16,825 nt of DNA from Oscillospiraceae bacterium (GTDB taxonomy: Bacteria; Bacillota; Clostridia; Oscillospirales; Oscillospiraceae). The stretch lies in contig WRMX01000063.1 of NCBI GenBank assembly GCA_009776905.1, positions 1-16,825 of the forward strand. The letters are read 5' to 3'. Below the pieces are notes generated by a model, which was not told where the DNA came from, did no database searches, and was given only the letters and a program-made list of their open reading frames with translations. The position numbers and the translations under genes are program-made. Positions 6,151 through 12,322 of this stretch are shown in pieces. Position 1 is the stretch's first letter. Every line of letters starts with the position of its first letter.

Positions 6151-7332
6151 ATGGTTTTTTCTGTCAGCGAGATCAACGGATATATTAAGAGCTTGCTCGA
6201 TTCGGACGGCGTTCTTGCCGGCGTATATGTGCGTGGCGAGCTTTCTAATTATAAGGTGTATCCATCCGGGCATCATTATTTCACTATTAAGGACAATGAG
6301 AGCGCGCTGCGTTGCGTCATGTTTAAGGGCAGCGCAACGAAGCTGCGTTTTAAGCCGGAAAACGGCATGAACGCGGTTTTGTTTGGCAGGATCGCGGTTT
6401 ATCCGAGGGATGGGGCGTATCAACTATATGTCAATGAGATCACCCCTGACGGCGTGGGCGATCTTTATTTTGCATATGAACAACTGAAGGAGAAGCTTTA
6501 TGCGGAGGGGTTATTTAGCGAGTCGCATAAAAAGCCGATTCCGCAATATCCGGCCAGAATCGCCGTGGTCACTTCGTCCGCGGGCGCTGCGGTGCGCGAT
6601 ATTATCAGGGTGCTTGGGCTGCGCTGGCCTATGACGAAGGTGATTGTCGTGCCTGTGCGCGTCCAAGGGGCGGAGGCTCCGATGGAAATCGTCGGGGCTC
6701 TGCGTTATGTCAATGAGAAGAAGGTCGCGGACTTGATTATAACGGGGCGCGGCGGGGGTTCGCTGGAGGATTTGTGGGCGTTCAACGACGAAAGGGTCGC
6801 CCGCGCGATATTCGCTTCCGAGATTCCCGTCATTTCGGCCGTCGGGCATGAGCCTGACGTGACGATATCGGATTTTGTAGCGGATTTGCGCGCCGCGACT
6901 CCGTCCAACGCAGCGGAACTCGCCGTGCCTGATGTCAACGATGCTCTTGATACGTTGAAGGTCACCGATATCAGGCTACGCCAAGCGATCACGGGGGAGA
7001 TCAAGGCGCTCAGGCGGAGGATTAATGATGCCGGCGCTAAGCGCGTGATGCAAAGCCCGCGTTTTTATATTGACGATAAGAGGCTGCTTATCGACCATTC
7101 GCAGGATAGATTGCTTGCGGCCGCACAGCGCGGAGTGCATAAAAACCGCGAACGGTTCGCGCGGTTTGCCGCGTCGCTCGATGCGTTGAGCCCATTGAAG
7201 GTTTTGGGGCGCGGTTATGCGATCGTGCGCGGCGCTGATGGCGTCGTCGTGAAGAGGGCTGCGGATGTGTCGCCGGGAGATATCGTGAAGGTTCGGCTGG
7301 AGGTTGACGAGATCGATTGCCGCGTGGAATAA
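6151..7332 (+). CDS. xseA: Exodeoxyribonuclease VII large subunit
   Basis: XseA, 393 aa, catalytic subunit of the single-strand-specific exonuclease VII that trims DNA to short oligonucleotides. An N-terminal OB-fold (about 1-95, including GELSNYK and GHHYFTIKD) is followed by the nuclease core: AVVTSSAGAAVRDI (139-152), TGRGGGSLEDLWAFNDE (198-214) and SAVGHEPDVTISDFVADLRAATPSNAAEL, all diagnostic. The coiled-coil arm after that is short, making the protein smaller than the roughly 450-aa E. coli form but normal for Clostridia. The C-terminal LSPLKVLGRGYAIV is conserved. GGAG lies ten bases upstream of the ATG. Its partner xseB follows after 145 bp, a gap wider than the overlap usual for this pair. 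Confidence 0.97.
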   Translation: MVFSVSEINGYIKSLLDSDGVLAGVYVRGELSNYKVYPSGHHYFTIKDNESALRCVMFKGSATKLRFKPENGMNAVLFGRIAVYPRDGAYQLYVNEITPDGVGDLYFAYEQLKEKLYAEGLFSESHKKPIPQYPARIAVVTSSAGAAVRDIIRVLGLRWPMTKVIVVPVRVQGAEAPMEIVGALRYVNEKKVADLIITGRGGGSLEDLWAFNDERVARAIFASEIPVISAVGHEPDVTISDFVADLRAATPSNAAELAVPDVNDALDTLKVTDIRLRQAITGEIKALRRRINDAGAKRVMQSPRFYIDDKRLLIDHSQDRLLAAAQRGVHKNRERFARFAASLDALSPLKVLGRGYAIVRGADGVVVKRAADVSPGDIVKVRLEVDEIDCRVE

Positions 7333-7379
7333 TCCGGCGGCGATACGTGTACATTACCGGGCGAAATAGCGGAGGTAAA

Positions 7380-7432
7380 GATTCTTCGCTTCGCTCAGAA
7401 TGACAACGGAGTCTTAACTCAATGACATTGAG
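7380..7432. repeat. Dispersed repeat fragment plus small hairpin between xseA and xseB
   Basis: 7380-7407 carries the TTCGCTTCGCTCAGAATGAC motif, a type of short repeat found in spacers of many bacteria; part of it (CGCTCAGAATGACAA) recurs at 13170-13184. It is followed by the hairpin CTCAAT-GAC-ATTGAG (7418-7432). Confidence 0.55.
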
Positions 7433-7477
7433 CTTGATTTGTGACGGAGATTGACTATTTTTTTGGGAGGTTTTTTT

Positions 7478-7729
7478 GTGTCTGATGTAGTCGATGAGGG
7501 CGTGGGAGCTTTGACGTTTGAGCAGGGTGCCGCGCGAATCGAAGAGATAGTCCGGCTGTTGGAGAGGGGGGATGCTCCTCTTGAAAAATCGCTCGCTTTG
7601 TTCGAGGAAGGCGCTGGGCTGATAAAGCTTTGCAGCAAAATGCTTGATGAGGCGGAGCAGAAAATCGTGATTTTGCAGAAAGATGCGAATGGCGAACCGG
7701 TTGAGGAGCCTTTTGATGGCGACTTATGA
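7478..7729 (+). CDS. xseB: Exodeoxyribonuclease VII small subunit
   Basis: XseB, 83 aa, a small helical protein that coats the coiled-coil arm of XseA and is needed for exonuclease VII activity and for restraining XseA toxicity. The family core LTFEQGAARIEEIVRLLERGDAPLEKSLALFEEGAGLIKLCSKMLDEAEQKI is intact. The GTG at 7478 is preferred over the TTG nine codons earlier, because GGGAGG sits exactly seven bases before it and the upstream codons are a low-complexity run through the ribosome site itself. It overlaps ispA by 14 bases, so the two are likely coupled. Confidence 0.95.
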   Translation: MSDVVDEGVGALTFEQGAARIEEIVRLLERGDAPLEKSLALFEEGAGLIKLCSKMLDEAEQKIVILQKDANGEPVEEPFDGDL

Positions 7730-8648
7730 TGCCGATTCGGCGGCGGGAGAGCTCGAGCGGTGTAAGGCGGATGCTACGACGGCGGGAGAGCTCGAGCGGT
7801 GCAAGGCGGTCGTTGAGGACAGGCTGTCGAGCTTTTTTGCACGAAACAGCAGCTATTCTGTTTTATATGACGCGATGCGCTATAGCCTGCTTGGCGGCGG
7901 AAAGCGAATCAGAGCAGCAATCTGCTTGAAGTTTTGCGAGGCGGTCTGCGGCGATATGTATCGGGCGCTCGATGCTGCTTGCGCTATCGAGATGCTGCAC
8001 GCATATTCGCTCATACACGATGATTTGCCGTGCATGGACGACGACGATATGCGGCGGGGGCTGCCTTCAAACCATGTTGCTTTTGGAGAATTCACGGCGG
8101 TCCTGGCGGGTGATGCCTTACAGGCGGCGGCTTTTGGGGCGCTCGCATCGATGGAGCTGCCGGCCGGCGCTGTCTTGGAAATGGTGCGCATATTGGCGAA
8201 TGCTGCGGGACCGGATGGCATTTGCGGCGGGCAATACCTTGACATGGCTGATGTTGGTGGGATTCGCTCAAAGACGGAGCTTGAGGAGATATATAAGCTG
8301 AAAACATCCGCGCTATTTGTCGCGTCGGCGCAGCTCGGTGTTTTGGCCGGGGGAGGCACTTCGGAACAGGTCGCGGCGGCCGGGGTTTACGCTTCCGCCG
8401 TCGGGATGGCGTTTCAGATAAGAGATGACTTGCTTGATTATTACGCCGATTCGGTGATAATAGGAAAGCCTGGCGGCTCTGATGAAAAAAACGGCAAGCT
8501 GACATTCGTGCCGTTGATGGGCGACGATGCTTGCGAGGATTTCATTCGCTCTGAGACGGAGAGGGCCGTCGGGGCGCTTGACGGCGTATTTCATGATGCT
8601 GCTTTTTTGGAATGGCTCGCGTATTATTTGGCGAATAGAGAAGTGTGA
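7716..8648 (+). CDS. ispA: Polyprenyl synthetase (farnesyl/geranyl diphosphate synthase)
   Basis: All-helical trans-prenyltransferase, 310 aa, condensing IPP with allylic diphosphates to make FPP. The first aspartate-rich motif DDLPCMDDDDMRRG starts at 102 and the second, DDLLD, is at 237-241; GGGKRIR (60-66) binds IPP. The two-residue insertion in the first motif (DDxxxxD) is typical of bacterial IspA. The ATG at 7716 has GAGGAG six bases upstream, inside xseB. Oddity: the N-terminus carries a 13-residue tandem duplication (AGELERCKA repeated at 10-18 and 23-31), matching a 39-bp DNA repeat at 7741-7809. Dxs, the first enzyme of the pathway supplying its substrate, lies downstream past the OLE RNA/oapA pair. 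Confidence 0.95.
   Translation: MATYDADSAAGELERCKADATTAGELERCKAVVEDRLSSFFARNSSYSVLYDAMRYSLLGGGKRIRAAICLKFCEAVCGDMYRALDAACAIEMLHAYSLIHDDLPCMDDDDMRRGLPSNHVAFGEFTAVLAGDALQAAAFGALASMELPAGAVLEMVRILANAAGPDGICGGQYLDMADVGGIRSKTELEEIYKLKTSALFVASAQLGVLAGGGTSEQVAAAGVYASAVGMAFQIRDDLLDYYADSVIIGKPGGSDEKNGKLTFVPLMGDDACEDFIRSETERAVGALDGVFHDAAFLEWLAYYLANREV
7741..7809 (+). repeat. 39-bp period tandem duplication inside ispA
   Basis: A 30-bp segment at 7741-7770 recurs at 7780-7809 with a single C/T difference. It keeps frame and duplicates residues AGELERCKA upstream of the catalytic domain. Confidence 0.9.
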
Positions 8649-8659
8649 TAATCTTATTG

Positions 8660-8688
8660 TTGATATATGCCGCCATTATTGATATTAT
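8660..8688 (+). promoter_or_regulatory. Dedicated promoter of the OLE RNA
   Basis: TTGATA (8660-8665), 17-base spacer, TATTAT (8683-8688): ten of twelve consensus positions with ideal spacing. Transcription would begin near 8695, exactly at the GGCGGCG 5' strand of the terminal pairing of the structured RNA, 11 bp after ispA ends. It lets the RNA be made apart from the cluster. Confidence 0.7.
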
Positions 8689-8692
8689 TAAG

Positions 8693-9432
8693 CGGCGGCG
8701 CAGTATCCTAGTCAGATCTGCCGTCTACCAGGAAGGGCCTAAAAATCCTTTAAAGGGCATATCGTTGAAGCCCCTTGTGTTTGCTTCGGACGCCCAGTTC
8801 GGGGTGGATGCTGGGGGGAAGCGCGGAAAGACGTTTCTTTTTGCGCTTGCGTTTTCAGGGCGATCTCCAATGGCATGGAGAACCCGACCCTGTCGACGTG
8901 GAGACCTGTTCTTGTGCGGGACTGCAACGGAACGTTTGTTCCGCGGCCGATCCCGTACGAATCAGGCTTGAACCTGCAATGCGGTGCGTTAGGGAGGTTC
9001 GTCTCACGCATAGCTCCTCCCGGGCGAAAGCCTGGAGCGTTGCTGCTCCCAGTGCTGTGTGCAGCGTAGCCTGCCTTGAGTGGGCCTATGCGGATGGGGG
9101 AGCCACGCGTTTCCGATATGGCCATATCGGAACACGCGATTGCCCCTTGAAATATAGCTTGCAAAAGAGGCTAAGAGACGGTTTGACTGTTGTGGAAAAC
9201 ACCTAGGCTGTCCGGGGGCTTTGCGTTCCCGGAGCGAGTAGAGGATTACAGTGCGGACTAAGTGGCAATCGGGCAGCGGAGTTATGGTGACGCTCCGAGC
9301 GGGGGTTTAATGGGAAACCGCCTTGCCGGCAACGGGGGGTATCCCCGGGGGAAATCCGGCCCGACCTAAGCCGTAAGATTTACTCTGCTTGCTGCCGCCT
9401 CATCTTTTTCACAGATTCCGCTTCCGCCGCAG
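8693..9432 (+). ncRNA. ole: OLE RNA (ornate, large, extremophilic RNA)
   Basis: A roughly 740-nt gene-free, GC-rich, strongly folding segment between ispA and a membrane protein of OapA type. That is the described location of OLE RNA in Bacillota. Visible hairpins include TCTCCA/TGGAGA (8864-8881), CGGAAC/GTTCCG (8928-8943), GGGAGG/CCTCCC (about 8992-9020), a CGGGC-GAAA-GCCTG tetraloop stem (9021-9034), a long arm around the perfect 22-bp palindrome 9111-9132 extended by CGCGT/ACGCG and GGGG/CCCC, and TCCGGG/CCCGGA (about 9210-9232). The ends may pair: GCGGCGG (8692-8698) with CCGCCGC (9424-9430), or alternatively with GCCGCC (9394-9399), which is followed by CTTTTT. The RNA is known to bind OapA at the membrane, with OapB and OapC. 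It is longer than the roughly 600-nt typical form. Ends are uncertain by about 30 nt, and the family call rests on context and fold, not on a covariance search. Confidence 0.85.
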
Positions 9433-9464
9433 GGCAAATTTAGCCGGAGGGCGCTCCTAAGTTG

Positions 9465-9487
9465 TGGGGGTGGAACCCCCATGTTAG
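9465..9487 (+). repeat. Dispersed repeat, single-hairpin copy
   Basis: TGGGGGT (9465-9471), GGA loop, ACCCCCA (9475-9481), followed by TGTTAGA. It is the 3' hairpin of the repeat family, sitting just past the OLE RNA. Confidence 0.7.
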
Positions 9488-9488
9488 A

Positions 9489-9550
9489 TAGTACCTAAGC
9501 GACTTGCAACACTAACAAATAACAAGATATTTTTCTACGCTTAGGTACTA
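9489..9550. repeat. 62-bp element with 13-bp perfect terminal inverted repeats
   Basis: TAGTACCTAAGCG (9489-9501) and its exact inverse CGCTTAGGTACTA (9538-9550) flank 36 bp of AT-rich DNA. It lies between two members of the hairpin repeat family. It could be a hairpin formed in RNA or a tiny non-autonomous insertion; no coding capacity. Confidence 0.75.
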
Positions 9551-9555
9551 CCGCT

Positions 9556-9667
9556 GTGCGTAGCACGGTACGCAGCGTAGCTGCGTGAGGGACAAGCGAG
9601 CAGGGCAAATTCATTTTGCCCGTGAGCGAGCTGTCCCGAGGGGTTGTGGGGGTGGAACCCCCACGTT
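9556..9667 (+). repeat. Dispersed multi-hairpin repeat, copy B
   Basis: Most complete copy of the family. Four hairpins in order: GTGC-GTA-GCAC (9556-9566); ACGCAGC-GTA-GCTGCGT (9570-9586); GGGACA/TGTCCC (9589-9594 with 9632-9637) enclosing GGGCAAA/TTTGCCC (9603-9609 with 9615-9621); GTGGGGGT-GGA-ACCCCCAC (9646-9664). Relative to copy A, paired bases differ in a compensating way. It ends eight bases before the oapA start. Confidence 0.85.
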
Positions 9668-9675
9668 AGAATGAC

Positions 9676-10218
9676 ATGAAGAAAAAGACTAATTTCAAAT
9701 GGCTCATCAAGATCGTATTGATCAGCATTGCCGCGTCCATGGCATTCATGTTCGCGACAACAAGAGCGCTCGGAAGCGTCGGATATATCGCGGCGTTTCT
9801 CATACTCTCCGTTTTCGTCATTCTCGGCATTGTTTTCGACATGATAGGCATTGCTGCTGCGACGGCGACAGAGGCGCCTTTTCATTCGATGGCCGCGCAC
9901 AAAGAAGGCGGAGCGGCGGAATCGCTGTGGCTCATTCGCAACGCGGACAAAGTGTCGAGCATCTGCAACGATGTCGTTGGCGACGTTTCGGGCATTGTCA
10001 GCGGCGCGACGGCTGCGCTGCTGGCCGCTCGCATTACTCAGGGTACTGGAGCGGGCAGCATTATGGCTCCGCTGTTGATTTCAGCGGCTGTGACCGGCCT
10101 GACCATTGGAGGGAAAGCTGCGGGCAAGACTTTTGCGTTTAATAACAGCACGGCCATTATTCACAGGGCGGGGAAATTCGTTGGTATCTTTAAGGCGAAA
10201 AATCGAAAAAGAACATAA
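9676..10218 (+). CDS. oapA: OLE RNA-associated membrane protein OapA
   Basis: OapA anchors OLE RNA at the cytoplasmic membrane. The protein is 180 aa, as expected, with about four hydrophobic segments (roughly 9-28, 34-62, 104-120, 126-146), a basic N-terminus and a basic C-terminal tail (KAKNRKRT). The best-conserved stretch, NADKVSSICNDVVGDVSGI (89-107), contains the DxxxD motif (D99-D103) reported for this family, and DMIGIAAAT followed by EAPFHSMA precedes it. Position directly after the putative OLE RNA and before dxs supports the call. The ATG at 9676 has no clear Shine-Dalgarno: the upstream bases belong to a repeat hairpin ending at 9664, so translation may be weak or depend on that structure. 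A diverged repeat copy follows the stop. No other function is suggested by the sequence. Confidence 0.88.
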   Translation: MKKKTNFKWLIKIVLISIAASMAFMFATTRALGSVGYIAAFLILSVFVILGIVFDMIGIAAATATEAPFHSMAAHKEGGAAESLWLIRNADKVSSICNDVVGDVSGIVSGATAALLAARITQGTGAGSIMAPLLISAAVTGLTIGGKAAGKTFAFNNSTAIIHRAGKFVGIFKAKNRKRT

Positions 10219-10235
10219 TGAAACTCTGTTTCGTG

Positions 10236-10302
10236 GGGACCCCGTTGGATTCCGCTCGTGAGCGGGCGGTCCCGATGGGCTGTGGAGCGGAGCCTCACGT
10301 TA
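10236..10302 (+). repeat. Dispersed multi-hairpin repeat, diverged copy C
   Basis: The outer stem is GGGACC/GGTCCC (10236-10241 with 10268-10273), a compensating change from GGGACA/TGTCCC in copies A and B. The interior is different (CCGCTCGTGAGCGG hairpin), and the 3' hairpin GTGGAGC-GGA-GCCTCAC (10282-10298) followed by GTTATA is retained with one mismatch. It lies between oapA and dxs. Confidence 0.7.
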
Positions 10303-10331
10303 TAACGATTACCAAAAGAGGTTAGAATACA

Positions 10332-12200
10332 TTGGGTATTTTTGATAATATTGATTCACCGTCCGACGTAAAGGCGTTATCGACAGGCGAACTCGATGAG
10401 CTATGCGCGGAGCTGCGTGAATTTATGATAAAAAGCGTGTCGAAAACCGGAGGGCATCTTGCGTCCAATCTTGGAGTCGTCGAGCTTTCCGTCGCCATTC
10501 ACAGGGTATTCGACACATCAAAGGACAGACTTGTTTTTGACGTCGGGCACCAGAGTTATGTTCATAAGCTCCTGACCGGCAGAAAATCAAGGTTTTCTAC
10601 ATTGAGGCAGCTTGGGGGGCTGGAGGGATATCCAAAGCCTTCGGAGAGCATCCATGACGCATTCATAGCGGGCCATGCATCAAATTCGATTTCTGTGGCG
10701 CTGGGGATTGCGCGCGCCAGGACGTTATCGCGCGGGGAGTATTCCGTAATTGCCCTCGTTGGCGACGGCGCTCTGACCGGTGGGCTTTCTATTGAGGGGC
10801 TGTCGAACGCGGGGGAGTCGGGGGAGCCTATCATAGTAATCCTTAACGACAACGGCATGTCGATAACAGACAATGTCGGGGGCATCGCTCGATATTTGTC
10901 CCGGCAGAGGATGAAACCGTCTTACGGCGCATTTAAAAAACGGTATAGGCGGTTGATGGACATTCTGCCCGGCGGGCGTGCGATATATGGCTTTACGCAC
11001 AGGGTGAAGACATTGATCAAGAACGCCATCCTCAAATGCAGCATGTTCGAGGAGATGGGGCTGCAGTACTCCGGCCCTGTAGACGGACATAATATCGGAA
11101 GGATCGTCGAAGCGCTGGAATGGGCGAAACGGCAGAACGGGCCGACTGTCGTCCATGTGCTGACGCAAAAGGGGAAGGGCTATGAGTTTTCCGAACGGTC
11201 TCCGGAGGAATATCATGGCGTCCGACCGTTTAATTATAAGACCGGAGTGAAGACCTCGAGAGAAAGGACGTTTTCATCGGTTTTCGGAGACGAGCTGAGC
11301 AAGCTCGCGGCGAACGATCCCAGGATTTGCGCGATTACAGCATCCATGACGTCAGGCACGGGGCTGAGCGGGTTCGCGGCGCAGTTTCCCGAACGGTTTT
11401 TTGATGTTGGCATCGCTGAGGGGCATGCGGTTTCAATGGCCGCAGGGATGGCGTCCAAGGGCGCGGTTCCCGTTTTCGCGGTGTATTCGACGTTCCTGCA
11501 ACGTTCCTACGACATGCTCATCCATGATGTCGCGATCAGCAATCTGCATGTGGTTTTTGCCGTGGACAGGGCGGGGCTCGTCGCGGGCGACGGCGACACG
11601 CACCAAGGGCTGTTTGATGCTGCTTTCCTGTGCTCCGTGCCCGGAATGACTGTTTTTAGTCCGTCGAATTATGCGGAGCTGCGCGATATGCTGCGGCTTG
11701 CGGTCGGGAGCCTTGACGGGCCTGTCGCCGTGAGGTATCCACGCGGTTCGGAGGGGATATATAGGGACGGCGGAGCTGATAATCATAAATGCGTGCGCGA
11801 GGGCAAGGATTTTTGCCTTGTGACTTATGGATTTAACGTCAATACGGCGATAGAGGCTGCGGACAGGCTGGAGCAGGATGGAATATTCGTCGAGATTATA
11901 AAATTGGGCTGCATATGTCCTATCGATATTGGCCCTATCGCGGAGTCGGTCGCTAAATGCGGCAGGCTGCTTGTGCTGGAGGAATGCGCGGGGCGCGGAT
12001 CTGTCGGCGAGGGGATTGTCGCCGCGCTCGCGAAGAAAGGGCAGAAACGTGCGGCGAAGTTCCCGAAAAGCGTGCTGTTGATGAACACGGGCGATCTTTT
12101 CGTGCCCGCAGGGGAAATCGCAGAGCTCAGGGAGCTTTGCGGGATAGACGCAGCGAGCGTGTATGATGCCATTAAGGCGGAGATGAAGACAGGGAAGTAA
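10332..12200 (+). CDS. dxs: 1-deoxy-D-xylulose-5-phosphate synthase
   Basis: DXS, 622 aa, a thiamine-diphosphate enzyme that condenses pyruvate with glyceraldehyde 3-phosphate at the entry to the MEP isoprenoid pathway. GHQSY (72-76), the ThDP motif GDGALTGG...NDN (144-174), the catalytic glutamate in DVGIAEGHAV (E363), DRAGLVAGDGDTHQG (412-426) and the C-terminal transketolase domain are all present at normal spacing. The position after E363 is Gly where Gln or Glu is more common. It starts at TTG 10332, with AGAGG ten bases upstream; the MGIFDNIDSP start is near the family's usual place. With ispA it gives the cluster both ends of FPP supply. Confidence 0.97.
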   Translation: MGIFDNIDSPSDVKALSTGELDELCAELREFMIKSVSKTGGHLASNLGVVELSVAIHRVFDTSKDRLVFDVGHQSYVHKLLTGRKSRFSTLRQLGGLEGYPKPSESIHDAFIAGHASNSISVALGIARARTLSRGEYSVIALVGDGALTGGLSIEGLSNAGESGEPIIVILNDNGMSITDNVGGIARYLSRQRMKPSYGAFKKRYRRLMDILPGGRAIYGFTHRVKTLIKNAILKCSMFEEMGLQYSGPVDGHNIGRIVEALEWAKRQNGPTVVHVLTQKGKGYEFSERSPEEYHGVRPFNYKTGVKTSRERTFSSVFGDELSKLAANDPRICAITASMTSGTGLSGFAAQFPERFFDVGIAEGHAVSMAAGMASKGAVPVFAVYSTFLQRSYDMLIHDVAISNLHVVFAVDRAGLVAGDGDTHQGLFDAAFLCSVPGMTVFSPSNYAELRDMLRLAVGSLDGPVAVRYPRGSEGIYRDGGADNHKCVREGKDFCLVTYGFNVNTAIEAADRLEQDGIFVEIIKLGCICPIDIGPIAESVAKCGRLLVLEECAGRGSVGEGIVAALAKKGQKRAAKFPKSVLLMNTGDLFVPAGEIAELRELCGIDAASVYDAIKAEMKTGK

Positions 12201-12208
12201 CCGGAAAG

Positions 12209-12294
12209 CGGCCGGGAGTGGCCGGGAAGTGGCTGTGAGGGGCCGGGACGTGGCTGGGGAGTGGCCGGGAGTGGCCGTGGAGTGGCTGTGAGGC
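12209..12294 (+). repeat. G-rich tandem array between dxs and tlyA
   Basis: About eight imperfect 10-11 bp units of the form TGGCCGGGAG, with the 13-mer AGTGGCTGTGAGG present twice. At least six runs of three or more Gs lie on the plus strand within 60 bases, giving G-quadruplex potential in the transcript. It ends just before the tlyA ribosome site. Confidence 0.8.
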
Positions 12295-12322
12295 AAGGGG
12301 CCTCGTGATAGGAGCGGGTGAT

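Noticed and set aside
8645..9206. Overlapping plus-strand ORFs (108 and 143 codons) and a minus-strand ORF (8739-9164) in the ispA-oapA gap
   Set aside because: No ribosome sites, arginine- and cysteine-rich odd composition, no family similarity; all lie inside the structured RNA, which explains the open frames.
9181..9400. RNase P RNA, tmRNA or 6S RNA in the ispA-oapA gap
   Set aside because: None of their conserved cores was seen, and the gene context points to OLE RNA.
1..9667. CRISPR array or IS element formed by the hairpin repeats
   Set aside because: Copies are far apart without regular spacers, no cas or transposase genes are present, and the copies have internal hairpins but no shared terminal inverted repeats.
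9541..9900. Minus-strand ORF opposite the start of oapA
   Set aside because: Antisense shadow that includes repeat copy B; no ribosome site.
11433..12296. Long minus-strand ORF (287 codons) opposite dxs
   Set aside because: GC-skewed shadow of dxs third positions plus the G-rich array; dxs motifs on the plus strand are decisive.
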